Below, one piece after another: positions 44,191 to 52,638 of a stretch of 64,000 nucleotides of DNA (position 1 is the stretch's first letter; each line of letters opens with the position of its first letter). A program made the position numbers and the translations under genes. The notes under the pieces were generated by a model. It was not told the origin of the DNA, ran no database searches, and saw nothing but the letters and a program-made list of their open reading frames with translations. This stretch comes from SIG440 sp045648205 (GTDB lineage: Bacteria; Bacillota; Clostridia; Monoglobales; Monoglobaceae): positions 62,001 to 126,000 of the forward strand of contig JAZRNM010000030.1 in assembly GCA_045648205.1 (NCBI GenBank), read 5' to 3'.

Positions 44191-45006
44191 CTATTTTTTA
44201 TGTCTTGCAATATACTCCTCATATCCCATACTTTTTCTATATCCGTCTGCACCAAGCCTCATCCACTTCAAACGCTCGGTAAATTTCAATTCACTGTTTG
44301 CCCTGAGTCTGAGTGAATAGTATATCCACCAGGCAAAACATTTTCGCTTTGTTGCTTCACAAAAAGCCCCTTTTCCAAAATAGAATCTTCTATTTCTTCC
44401 ATCAAACCAGGTGGAGGTTTCGAAGCTTACCTCACCTATTAGTTCTTTCGAAACATAAAAAACCAAACCCTTGTCAGCAGCATCCTTCATCCACATACTA
44501 TCCTCACCCGATGGAAATTTGCACCCGCCTCCAAAAAGTGTGGTAAACCAGATGTTTGCCTTTCTGACAGAACTAAGTCTGAATGCTATTCTGACACATC
44601 CCCATGGTTTTCTTGTGAACCTGCTGCACTTTTTTGTTTCCTTATAGATTTTCTGTTTCCTGTTTATATCTTCCGTTTGAACATTGAAAACAATTACATC
44701 CGCATCAGGATGCGCTTCAAATTCGCCCACAATCTTTTCTTCAAGCCCGTCATAATATGTCACATCATCATCTGCAAAAAGACAAATGTCAGCATCAGCA
44801 TACAAAAGTGCCAGATTGCGATTAATGCCAACGCCACGAGTGTCGGTGGTTATCATTTTGGCTCTATGCCCTTCAAATTCAAGTTCATCATAGGAATTTC
44901 TGTCTGCCTGATTGGCAAAAATAACATCAGAATGAATGTTCATCTCTTTGATTTTTGAAAAATCATTTTGGTTCATTGTCGCGCACAAAATTTGAAAAGT
45001 GCTCAT
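44191..45006 (-). CDS. Family 2-like glycosyltransferase
   Basis: 271 residues, a GT-A fold without membrane helices. LCATMNQNDF, TDTRGVGINRNLALLYADADICLFADDDVTYYDG (the AD-DDD metal and donor site) and FPSGEDSMWMKDAAD (catalytic ED) are visible. It adds a sugar to the repeat unit; donor unknown. AGGAGA precedes the ATG. It lies 2 nt after the upstream GT4 gene. Confidence 0.85.
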   Translation of the reverse strand: MSTFQILCATMNQNDFSKIKEMNIHSDVIFANQADRNSYDELEFEGHRAKMITTDTRGVGINRNLALLYADADICLFADDDVTYYDGLEEKIVGEFEAHPDADVIVFNVQTEDINRKQKIYKETKKCSRFTRKPWGCVRIAFRLSSVRKANIWFTTLFGGGCKFPSGEDSMWMKDAADKGLVFYVSKELIGEVSFETSTWFDGRNRRFYFGKGAFCEATKRKCFAWWIYYSLRLRANSELKFTERLKWMRLGADGYRKSMGYEEYIARHKK

Positions 45007-45008
45007 TG

Positions 45009-46232
45009 TTAATTCTCCTTATCACAGAATCTGTTTAAAGGCTGTTCCATGTTCATCAGCAACCCATTAACAAGTTTTTGGTATGCATTATTCCTGTCAA
45101 AGTATTCTGTTCCCAATTTGCGAGAGTTTTGCGCCATCTGACATCTCAAACCATCATCAGATATCAATCTTTCCAATGCCTCGGTTATTTCATCACTGTT
45201 TTCGCATTCACAATTTATTCCCGCTCCATACTGATTTAATAAATCTCTATATTCTTCACACTCTTGTGTGTTTACAACAGGCAACCCCGCCATTGCATAA
45301 TCCCCAACTTTATTAATAACACTTCCCGCTGAGCCCTTGCGTATCGGATTCACAGCAATATCACAGAGAACCAAACGTTCAACCATTTGAGGATATGGCA
45401 ACCTTCCGGTAAACTCTGCATTGATTCCTTTCTTGTTGGCATATTCAATGAAAGAATTTCTGAGAGTTCCCTCTCCCATCGCCAATAGCTTAACAGGGGT
45501 GTCAATGTCTAACTTTGCAATAGCATCTATAACCGAAATCAGGTCATAGCTCTCAGCCATACTGCCAATGTATGCTATGGTAATCCCTTCTGCCTTAACC
45601 GCCGAACCTTCAGAATAACTATCAAATTCCTCTTTATCTGTACCCAGACAAGCCACTATGGGAAGCTTGCATTTCTTGTTCGCCGACATTCCGCGTTCGG
45701 CATATGTTTTTGACACTGCAACAATTTCATCTGCCTCAGCATAAATTTTGTTTGCCTGTTTCTCCATCGGCTTAAAAACTATGTCGCTGACAACAGGAAC
45801 ACGCAGCACCATTTTAAATGCTTCAGGCCACAAATCTTGAATATCAACGACAAATCTAACACCATTTTCCCTGCAATATTCTGCTGCTGCCTCTGCAACA
45901 TCAAGGGAAGGAATCGCCGCATAAATCAAATCGGGCTTTTTTCGTTCAGTCAAATAATTACGAATATTTTTAGCAAGTTGCTTATGACTTCTGAATCTTT
46001 TCAAGCACACATTCCTGGAATATCCAATCTCATGCAAAGCAGTAATTTTTATAGTTCCGAGACTGCCAACTTTTTGGGCATGAGTCTTGGGGCTATGCAT
46101 AAAGTCTGATGTGACAATCTCAACATCGTGATGTTTACCCTCCAATAGCTTAGCAAGATATACAAAACGGCTGTTATTTCCTTCAAAGTTCTCTATGTTC
46201 CTTAAATATTGAGATACAATCACGATATCCAT
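45009..46232 (-). CDS. Family 4 glycosyltransferase (WbuB-like)
   Basis: 407 residues, GT-B fold. N-terminal VSQYLRNIENFEGNNSRFVYLAKLLEGKHHDVEIVTSDF and FVVDIQDLWPEAFK, a combination typical of WbuB/FnlA-locus transferases that add N-acetylated 6-deoxy sugars. C-terminal TIAYIGSMAESYDLISVIDAI and MAGLPVVNTQECEEY complete the donor site. Substrate is inferred only by resemblance. Confidence 0.87.
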   Translation of the reverse strand: MDIVIVSQYLRNIENFEGNNSRFVYLAKLLEGKHHDVEIVTSDFMHSPKTHAQKVGSLGTIKITALHEIGYSRNVCLKRFRSHKQLAKNIRNYLTERKKPDLIYAAIPSLDVAEAAAEYCRENGVRFVVDIQDLWPEAFKMVLRVPVVSDIVFKPMEKQANKIYAEADEIVAVSKTYAERGMSANKKCKLPIVACLGTDKEEFDSYSEGSAVKAEGITIAYIGSMAESYDLISVIDAIAKLDIDTPVKLLAMGEGTLRNSFIEYANKKGINAEFTGRLPYPQMVERLVLCDIAVNPIRKGSAGSVINKVGDYAMAGLPVVNTQECEEYRDLLNQYGAGINCECENSDEITEALERLISDDGLRCQMAQNSRKLGTEYFDRNNAYQKLVNGLLMNMEQPLNRFCDKEN

Positions 46233-46253
46233 AAATCCACCCCATATTCTTAA

Positions 46254-47330
46254 TTATCTAAAAATATGTCCTTCAAACACTTCTTCACTCTCTAAAATAA
46301 TTGGCTCCACATCTACATCTCTCAAAAATACGTATGGTTTTTCATAATGATAAAATGGAGTTCTTTCAACTCTATCACAATTTCCGTCTTCCATAATTTT
46401 TATGGTATCCTCAATCAAATCGAATCCCACTTGCGCCATAACACCTGTGTATGCCATATGACGGATATTTATTTCTGTCACCTTAATGTTCCCCTTGCTG
46501 TCTTCCTTAAGGTCAAAAGACAATATGCCGTGTGCAGGAATACCCAGTTTTTCTTCAAGGTATTTAATACAACTATCACAAAACATATTAATTCTGTCTT
46601 CATTTAAAAAGCGGCCAAAGTGAGTGTTGCCCGTAACATGCGAAGGTGCAATATTTGCCATAACATATTCCACGCATTCCAACGCCGCTCCCTTTACATA
46701 CTCACCGTTATAATAAAGCATCTCATTGGCTAAATGGCGCCCCGTCAGAAACTCACTTACCGTAAATTCAGGAATTTTTGAATTTATAAACAACCAACTC
46801 TTATAGCTATCAATATCGTCCAGACGAAGTGAACCCAATCCCCCCGTGCCTTCAGTAGCACGAATCCAACAAGGAAACCCAATTTCCTTAATTATATCTT
46901 CACAACGAGGATTCTCTTGTGTGACCTTAATTGTTTTGGGAATATAATCTGTTCCCTCCAATAAATCCGCCATAATAGACTTATCCTTTAAAGAAGCAGA
47001 AAAAAGCTTACTGCCCATAAATACCGCACAAGGATATTTTCCGTTTTTTTCATAGTAATCGCCCCATTCAACAATTTCACTCTCCGGTTGAACAAAGGCA
47101 TAATCAATGTGTTTTTTCTCAACGAGCTTTTCAATCCACGGGAAATAATCAGCCGATGTACAACGGGGACACACGTAATATTCATCTAGCAGGCCCTTCA
47201 TAAAGAAACCTACTGCTTTTTTATCAATGTCGCACCCAATAATTTTATAATCCGGATGATTTTTGCGAATAATCCCTGCAATTGAACGTGGAGTAAGTCC
47301 TCCAATACCTGTTACTAAAACTGTTTTCAT
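46254..47330 (-). CDS. ATP-grasp enzyme
   Basis: 358 residues. A pre-ATP-grasp Rossmann part (VLVTGIGGLTPRSIAGIIR) is followed by an ATP-grasp core: GFPCWIRATEGTGGLGSLRL (ATP-binding loop), FTVSEFLTGRHLANEMLYYNGE, and the metal-binding end DLKEDSKGNIKVTEINIRHM (Glu, Asn). It resembles CarB-type carboxylate-amine ligases and should join a carboxylate to an amine with ATP. In a polysaccharide operon it may attach an amino acid or activate a uronate, which is inference. It starts 31 nt after the second DegT-like gene. Confidence 0.85.
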   Translation of the reverse strand: MKTVLVTGIGGLTPRSIAGIIRKNHPDYKIIGCDIDKKAVGFFMKGLLDEYYVCPRCTSADYFPWIEKLVEKKHIDYAFVQPESEIVEWGDYYEKNGKYPCAVFMGSKLFSASLKDKSIMADLLEGTDYIPKTIKVTQENPRCEDIIKEIGFPCWIRATEGTGGLGSLRLDDIDSYKSWLFINSKIPEFTVSEFLTGRHLANEMLYYNGEYVKGAALECVEYVMANIAPSHVTGNTHFGRFLNEDRINMFCDSCIKYLEEKLGIPAHGILSFDLKEDSKGNIKVTEINIRHMAYTGVMAQVGFDLIEDTIKIMEDGNCDRVERTPFYHYEKPYVFLRDVDVEPIILESEEVFEGHIFR

Positions 47331-47361
47331 ATTACATTCCTCGCTCTGTTTTTATTGTATC

Positions 47362-48441
47362 CTAACTCTTTTTGAGTGCTGAAATAAGTCCGTCAATTTC
47401 TCTCGCCATATCGTCAATATTATACCGTTGGTCGCATAACAATGATATTTCAGCATGATGATATGAGGTTTCACAAAAAGGGTATTTATTGTCTAGCGGC
47501 CAATGTGCCGGACAAAAAATTTCCTTGCAAATCAATTCTTTTCGTATCAAATCCCGCTTTTTTTCATTAACTAAGATTGGAACGAACAGAGGGCAATCAT
47601 CATCCTCCAAAGAATTAAATAAAACTTTAATGTCATATTCCTTTTGATAATGATTTAGTGCTTCAATCAAATACTCAGCATTTTCACGCCTTTTACAAAT
47701 CAGGAAGTCTGAATCAATTTGTTTGAGCCTTTCGACCTCATCATTCGGTGCCGAATAATTTTCATATTTTTCACCGAGAAGGCTATTGGCCTGCTGGTAC
47801 AATTCCAAATATTCACTTTTTCCCACACCAGTACCGGTTATATACTGTCTTTTAATATGCGCCGCCGTTTTCCAGATGCTGTTAAATATATCATAAGAAT
47901 TATCATATAAAGGTGAAGCAAATTCTGTCTTTGAATACACTGTCGCACACAATAAATCAGACCACTTTCGATAACTCACAAGTACATAATCTGCCACGTC
48001 ATATGCTTTCGATTTGCTGAAAGCAGATTGTGTAGCATCAACAACAACTACTTTATTAAGCTTTTTAGCCTTATCACTCAACTGAAATGCAAACTCGCGG
48101 ACAAATCCAAAATAATCCATCACAAGCACTGCATCTGCTGTCTCTATCACCGCCATGGCATTATCTATATCCTCTTGGCTTGACAGAGCAAAATCTGTTG
48201 GAACCGGATAAAAAATTACCGAAACACCTCTGCCATAGAATGGATATACCATAGATGAACAGCAATAAGCAGGTAATGCAATTGTTTTTACTTTTTGTAA
48301 TAGCTTCAACTCATCCGCTATAAGAGCCAATCCCGTGCGACCTGATTGCACAAATCTCATGTTTCCAAAGTTAAACACACCAAAAGACGTATTTTTTCCC
48401 TTCAGAGTTGAATCTTCGTGAAATTCACTTCCTATTTCCAT
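47362..48441 (-). CDS. Divergent DegT-like PLP aminotransferase
   Basis: 359 residues. Fold-type I PLP enzyme features: QSGRTGLALIADEL, LPAYCCSSMVYPF, VVVDATQSAFS (Asp to the pyridine N) and DYVLVSYRKWSDLLCA with the candidate Schiff-base lysine. Overall similarity to DegT/DnrJ/EryC1 is low, and the usual SFxxxKxxxxGEGG block is changed. ATG at 48441 with AAGGATGAG upstream; it overlaps the GNAT stop by one base. It may aminate a different sugar from the PglE-like enzyme at 49595, or act with the following ATP-grasp enzyme. Confidence 0.75.
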   Translation of the reverse strand: MEIGSEFHEDSTLKGKNTSFGVFNFGNMRFVQSGRTGLALIADELKLLQKVKTIALPAYCCSSMVYPFYGRGVSVIFYPVPTDFALSSQEDIDNAMAVIETADAVLVMDYFGFVREFAFQLSDKAKKLNKVVVVDATQSAFSKSKAYDVADYVLVSYRKWSDLLCATVYSKTEFASPLYDNSYDIFNSIWKTAAHIKRQYITGTGVGKSEYLELYQQANSLLGEKYENYSAPNDEVERLKQIDSDFLICKRRENAEYLIEALNHYQKEYDIKVLFNSLEDDDCPLFVPILVNEKKRDLIRKELICKEIFCPAHWPLDNKYPFCETSYHHAEISLLCDQRYNIDDMAREIDGLISALKKS

Positions 48442-48956
48442 CAAAACTCATCCTTCAACAAAGAATAAACAAAAACATTGTTATATATCCCATTTTTATA
48501 AATGCGGCTTCTCAAAGTTCCTTCTTTTTTGTAACCGCATTTTTCATACAACCTTTGTGACGCAACATTTTTTTCCATAATTTGCGCTGTCAGGCAGTGC
48601 AAATTGAGCTCATTAAAGCAATAATCAGATAATAGTCTAAGTGTTTTTGTACCTATACCCTGATTTCTTGCACGTTGAACAAACTTAACACTGATATTGG
48701 CATTTGAATTTTTAAAATCTATATCCGATATAATTGCCATTCCAACGGCATCACCTTGATATTCAACAATATATCTTACACAATTACTACTGTTTTTCAA
48801 TTCAGCAATCCATCTTTTCTGTTCACCTTGCGAAACAGGAAAAGACCACCCCAAAACCAGCTTCTCCATTTCAGGGCTATTTATCATTTCCAACAATATT
48901 TCACAATCAGTCTCTTCAATTGCCCTTAACACAATCTGCTCATCTCTTAAATTCAT
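48441..48956 (-). CDS. GNAT N-acetyltransferase (RimJ/RimL type)
   Basis: 171 residues. GNAT fold with the acetyl-CoA loop VQRARNQGIGTKTLRLLSDYCF and the C-terminal VASQRLYEKCGYKKEGTLRSRIY. In this operon the likely substrate is the 4-amino sugar nucleotide made by the neighbouring aminotransferase, as WecD and PseH do in other pathways; this is inference. The ATG at 48956 has GAGG 10 nt upstream; a TTG at 48965 lies too near that site. It follows the initiating transferase gene by 5 nt. Confidence 0.87.
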   Translation of the reverse strand: MNLRDEQIVLRAIEETDCEILLEMINSPEMEKLVLGWSFPVSQGEQKRWIAELKNSSNCVRYIVEYQGDAVGMAIISDIDFKNSNANISVKFVQRARNQGIGTKTLRLLSDYCFNELNLHCLTAQIMEKNVASQRLYEKCGYKKEGTLRSRIYKNGIYNNVFVYSLLKDEF

Positions 48957-48961
48957 TAATA

Positions 48962-49594
48962 TCAAACCTCACTTTTTTCCAATTGCCTTTTTCTATACGT
49001 ATCAAAATCTTGAATCAAAGTCGTTCCTCTAACTGAGATATCCTTCTGTTTCAAGGCCAAAACCACCGTCGAAGCAATAATTTTTATATCCATCCACAAA
49101 GACATTTTTTCTATGTATTCCAAATCATATTTAAATCTGTCTTCCCAACTTATACAATTTCTGCCATTAATTTGTGCTATTCCGGTCAATCCGGGTCTGA
49201 CATCATGGCGGTGCTTCTCCGTTTCATCATAATATTCCAAATATCTTACGCGAAGAGGTCTCGGTCCCACAACACTCATATCACCTTTCAAAATATTAAA
49301 TGCCTCCGGGAGTTCATCAAGACTTGTCTTTCTGAGCAATCTTCCAAACCTGGTCAATCTGACCTCATCCGGCAGCAAATTGCCATTCTCATCACGTTCA
49401 TCTGTCATTGTGCGGAACTTATAAAGCTCAAAAATTTTTTCATCCTTGCCCGGTCTCCTTTGTTTGAAAATGACAGGGCTGCCCAGTTTAACACGAACCA
49501 AAATTGCCACAATAGCATATAACCAGCAAAATACAAGCATAGCAGCCAAAGCACAGCAAATATCTAAAAATCTTTTTATGTACCTTTGATACAC
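48962..49594 (-). CDS. Initiating undecaprenyl-phosphate phosphosugar transferase (PglC/EpsL type)
   Basis: 210 residues. A monotopic small phosphoglycosyl transferase: one N-terminal re-entrant helix (about residues 10-32), then FKQRRPGKDEKIFELYKFRTM, RKTSLDELPEAFNILKGDMSVVGPRPL with the catalytic Asp-Glu pair, and HDVRPGLTGIAQINGRN. It transfers a phospho-sugar, probably a diacetylated amino-deoxy sugar, from UDP-sugar to undecaprenyl phosphate, starting repeat-unit assembly. GTG start at 49594 with AAGGAG 9 nt upstream, directly after the aminotransferase stop. Confidence 0.93.
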   Translation of the reverse strand: MYQRYIKRFLDICCALAAMLVFCWLYAIVAILVRVKLGSPVIFKQRRPGKDEKIFELYKFRTMTDERDENGNLLPDEVRLTRFGRLLRKTSLDELPEAFNILKGDMSVVGPRPLRVRYLEYYDETEKHRHDVRPGLTGIAQINGRNCISWEDRFKYDLEYIEKMSLWMDIKIIASTVVLALKQKDISVRGTTLIQDFDTYRKRQLEKSEV

Positions 49595-50722
49595 CTAAAA
49601 CATCTCCTTGATTATCTCAATAATTTCCTCTTGCTCCTCAGCTGTCATCTGTGGTGAAAAATCACTGGGCAGACAAATACCGCGAGAGAAAAGGTCCTCA
49701 CTCACCGATGTGCCATCCTCATTATGAGCAAAGAAATCGCAATCCCTGAAAAACGGTTGCATATGCATAGGCTTCCAGACAGGTCTTGTTTCAACATTTT
49801 CCTCCGCGAGCCTATCCATAATATCAAAAGGTGAAACCCCCGAGGCCTCATCAATTGTCGCAGCACTCAGCCAGTGATTCGGTTTTGTCCCTTCGAGATA
49901 TGGCTGCATTGTAATCGGAAGTCCCTCAAATGCCAATTTATATTTTTCAAATATTCTTGTCTTCTGCTGAATATGGTCAGAGAGTGCCTCCATCTGACCT
50001 CTGCCAATTCCTGCACAGATGTTGCTCATTCGATAGTTGAAGCCAAGTTCCTCATGTTGATACCACCTTGCGGGCTCACGGCTCTGGGTAATCCATTTGA
50101 GAACAGTTTTGAGCTGTTCTTCATCATTTCCCACAAGCATACCTCCGCCCGAGGTGGTAATAATCTTATTTCCATTGAAGGAAAGTATTCCAAACTCACC
50201 AAAAGCGCCAAGCTGCTTTCCTTTATATTCACCGCCAAGTCCCTCTGCTGCATCTTCAATCAAGGGAACATTATGCTCCGCACAGATTCTCGTTATCTCA
50301 TCCATTTTTGCAGGAGTTCCGTAAAGGTGAACAACAACAACCGCCTTTGGATTGGGGTATTTTTCAAAAGCCTTTTCCAGAGCCTCGGGACTCATATTCC
50401 ATGTATCAGGCTCACTGTCAATGAAAACGGGAGTTCCGTTTTGGTAAACAATGGGATTTGCACTTGCACTGAATGTCATTGACTGGCAAAAAACTATATC
50501 TCCACTTCCAACACCAACCGACCGAAGCGCCATATGTATCGCCGCCGTTCCCGCGCTCATTGCGACAGCGCCCTTTGTTCCCAGATATTCCTTAATCTCA
50601 TTTTCAAACTCATTCACATTCTTGCCGAGAGGTGCAATCCAATTGGTGTCAAAGGCTTCCTTTATGTACTTTTGTTCCTCTCCGCACATACACGGCGAAG
50701 ACAGATAAATTTTCCTTTTCAC
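49595..50722 (-). CDS. DegT/DnrJ/EryC1 sugar aminotransferase (PglE-like)
   Basis: 375 residues. PLP aminotransferase converting a UDP-4-keto-6-deoxy-N-acetylhexosamine to the 4-amino sugar. Motifs: IYLSSPCMCGEEQKYI start as in PglE, MSAGTAAIHMALR, LIEDAAEGLGGEYKGK, FGILSFNGNKIITTSGGGM with the PLP lysine, and ELGFNYRMSNICAGIGRGQM. The start is a GTG at 50722 with GGAGG 9 nt upstream; the longer frame to 50809 reads through the leader and has no such signal. First gene of the operon. The required 4,6-dehydratase is not in the window. Confidence 0.92.
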   Translation of the reverse strand: MKRKIYLSSPCMCGEEQKYIKEAFDTNWIAPLGKNVNEFENEIKEYLGTKGAVAMSAGTAAIHMALRSVGVGSGDIVFCQSMTFSASANPIVYQNGTPVFIDSEPDTWNMSPEALEKAFEKYPNPKAVVVVHLYGTPAKMDEITRICAEHNVPLIEDAAEGLGGEYKGKQLGAFGEFGILSFNGNKIITTSGGGMLVGNDEEQLKTVLKWITQSREPARWYQHEELGFNYRMSNICAGIGRGQMEALSDHIQQKTRIFEKYKLAFEGLPITMQPYLEGTKPNHWLSAATIDEASGVSPFDIMDRLAEENVETRPVWKPMHMQPFFRDCDFFAHNEDGTSVSEDLFSRGICLPSDFSPQMTAEEQEEIIEIIKEMF

Positions 50723-50779
50723 TAACCTTTTCCTCCCATCAAAAACAATAGATTTGCCGTTTGCAAACACACAAAATTT

Positions 50780-50800
50780 CAACATAACGATGTTATGTTG
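50780..50800 (-). promoter_or_regulatory. 21-bp palindrome in the leader of the polysaccharide operon
   Basis: CAACATAAC (50780-50788), GAT, GTTATGTTG (50792-50800): a perfect 9-bp inverted repeat about 28-48 nt downstream of the predicted transcription start and about 58 nt before the first start codon. No T tract follows on the minus strand, so it is an operator or an RNA hairpin rather than a simple terminator. Confidence 0.6.
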
Positions 50801-50834
50801 ATTTTGCACAAAAATTAAATGTCACGTACCTTAA

Positions 50835-50863
50835 ATTCTATCACAATTATTCCTTATTGTCAA
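50835..50863 (-). promoter_or_regulatory. Promoter of the polysaccharide operon
   Basis: On the minus strand a perfect -35 TTGACA (50858-50863) and -10 TAGAAT (50835-50840) with a 17-nt spacer. It leaves a leader of about 105 nt to the first GTG. Confidence 0.82.
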
Positions 50864-50941
50864 TCAAAAAAACTACATTCTAAATATGAGATTTTTGAAT
50901 ATATATTAAAAAAGAATTTCAATTGAAAGGATAATTATCTT

Positions 50942-51763
50942 ATGAAAATTTTTGTTATTACCAAAAAAACGGGGATTTTGTTTGTTCTGATTTTAGCACT
51001 CATTCTCTCCCTGGTATACATAGGCAAAGACCAGGCTATGCCCGTTTCAGGTGCAAAGCGGGACTTACCCATTTATTGCGTTCAAAAACCCGAATCCGAA
51101 AGGGTAGTGGCACTCAGCTTTGATGCCGCCTGGGGCAACGAAGACACCCAGACTCTTATTGATATTTTAGGAAAGTACAATGTGAAAACCACCTTTTTCG
51201 TAGTCGGCGGTTGGGTTGACAAATTCCCCGAATCAGTCAAACAGTTGTCTGATGCAGGCCATGAAATTATGAACCACTCTGACAGCCACCCGCATATGAC
51301 GCAGATTTCCGTTGAAAAAATGAAAGAGGAAGTCAAAAAGTGCGACGAAAAAATAATGGCAATAACAGGCGTTCGGCCAACCCTTTTCCGTGCACCCTAT
51401 GGAGATTATAACAATGACGTTGTCGGTGCAATGCGAGAGATTGGTCACTACACCATCCAATGGGACGTAGACAGTCTTGACTGGAAGGATTTATCCGCAT
51501 CAGAAATCACCCAAAGAGTCACCTCCAAAGTAAAACCCGGGTCAATCGTTCTCTTCCACAACGCCGCGCTCCACACCCCTGAGGCACTCCCCACCATAAT
51601 CGAAACTCTGCAAAAAGACGGCTACAAAATCGTACCCGTATCAGAAATTATCTACAAAGACAACTACACCATTGACAGCACAGGAATGCAAATTCCAAAC
51701 AAACCCGAACCATCAGACAACAAAACAAAACCAACTTCCACATCAATCGATATAGGAGTGTGA
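50942..51763 (+). CDS. Polysaccharide deacetylase, PdaB type (sporulation-associated)
   Basis: 273 residues. One N-terminal membrane anchor or signal (residues 12-28), then a NodB domain: LSFDAAWGNEDTQTL (the FDxxWG form typical of PdaB), TTFFVVGGWVDK, EIMNHSDSHPHMTQI (metal His residues), FRAPYGDYNNDV and LFHNAALHTPEALPTII. PdaB of B. subtilis is needed to keep spore cortex stable. A proline/threonine-rich tail of 35 residues follows the domain. AAAGGA lies 10 nt before the ATG. Divergent from the polysaccharide operon; own transcript with a strong terminator. Confidence 0.87.
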   Translation: MKIFVITKKTGILFVLILALILSLVYIGKDQAMPVSGAKRDLPIYCVQKPESERVVALSFDAAWGNEDTQTLIDILGKYNVKTTFFVVGGWVDKFPESVKQLSDAGHEIMNHSDSHPHMTQISVEKMKEEVKKCDEKIMAITGVRPTLFRAPYGDYNNDVVGAMREIGHYTIQWDVDSLDWKDLSASEITQRVTSKVKPGSIVLFHNAALHTPEALPTIIETLQKDGYKIVPVSEIIYKDNYTIDSTGMQIPNKPEPSDNKTKPTSTSIDIGV

Positions 51764-51768
51764 GAAAA

Positions 51769-51806
51769 CACAAACGGGTTGAGCAAATTGCTCAACCCGT
51801 CCAATT
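51769..51806. terminator. Bidirectional terminator between pdaB-like and yebC genes
   Basis: ACGGGTTGAGC (51773-51783) pairs with GCTCAACCCGT (51790-51800 region) around AATT-type loop; A-rich before, T-rich after. Serves both converging genes. Confidence 0.85.
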
Positions 51807-52553
51807 TTATTCTTCCTCATCACTCTCAGGCATATCCCAGGTGTGGTAAACGTTCTGCACGTCGTCATTATCCTCTAAGATATCAATAAGCTTTTCAAGA
51901 TTTTTTACAGCATCTTCGTCTGTAACTTCTGTGAGAGTTTGCGGAATATACAAAATCTCCGCCTGCTCAAACTCGTATCCCTTTGTTTCAAGAGTCTCAC
52001 GAACCTTGCTGAAGTCCTCAGGTGAAGATGTAACCTCATAGCATTCATCTTCCGCACTAAAGTCTTCCGCCCCGGCATCGAGTGCATCCATCATCAAAGT
52101 GTCCTCGTCAATTTTGTCGGACTTTGCAATCACAAGTTGTCCTTTTCTGTCAAACATAAATCCAACGCTTCCTGTCTGACCAAGGTTTCCGCCGTATTTA
52201 TCAAAATAATGGCGCATATCACCTGCCGTACGGTTTTTGTTGTCGCTGAGTGTTTCAACCATAAAGGCAACACCACTCGGTCCATAGCCTTCATATGTGA
52301 GTTCAAAATACTCCTTGTTGCTGTCTTCGCCAGCCGCTTTTTTGATGCTTCTTTGGATTGTATCATTGGGCATATTATTCGCCTTCGCCTTTGCTATTGC
52401 ATCACGAAGCTTTGAGTTGCTGTCAGGGTCGGGTCCGCCCTCTTTCACGGCAACAACCAATTCCCTTCCTATTTTTGTGAACAGCTTTCCTCTTTTTGCA
52501 TCAAGGGCACCTTTTTTTCTCTTTATGGTTGCCCATTTGGAATGTCCTGACAT
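51807..52553 (-). CDS. YebC/PmpR family protein
   Basis: 248 residues, normal length. MSGHSKWATIKRKKGALDAKRGKLFTKIGRE-type start, GPSGVAFMVETLSDNKNRTAGDMRHYFDKYGGNLG and the acidic C-terminus are diagnostic. The family was described as transcriptional regulators; recent work also links it to translation through stretches such as polyproline. ATG at 52553 with GGAGGAAG upstream. It follows the S1-domain gene after a hairpin. Confidence 0.95.
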   Translation of the reverse strand: MSGHSKWATIKRKKGALDAKRGKLFTKIGRELVVAVKEGGPDPDSNSKLRDAIAKAKANNMPNDTIQRSIKKAAGEDSNKEYFELTYEGYGPSGVAFMVETLSDNKNRTAGDMRHYFDKYGGNLGQTGSVGFMFDRKGQLVIAKSDKIDEDTLMMDALDAGAEDFSAEDECYEVTSSPEDFSKVRETLETKGYEFEQAEILYIPQTLTEVTDEDAVKNLEKLIDILEDNDDVQNVYHTWDMPESDEEE

Positions 52554-52603
52554 CTTTCTTCCTCCTGTTTTTATCTTCGTTAAAATATATACCTATCAAA
52601 ACA

Positions 52604-52632
52604 CAGCAACGGAACTTGAAAAGTTCCGCTGA
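52604..52632 (-). terminator. Terminator after the S1-domain gene
   Basis: On the minus strand CGGAACTT (52621-52628) pairs with AAGTTCCG (52610-52617) around a 3-nt loop, followed by TTGCTGTGTTTT. Confidence 0.65.
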
Positions 52633-52638
52633 GTCCTT

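Noticed and set aside
47362..48441. Possible pseudogene of a DegT aminotransferase
   Set aside because: Divergent, but full length, with intact Asp and Lys candidates, a good ribosome binding site and translational coupling to its neighbour.
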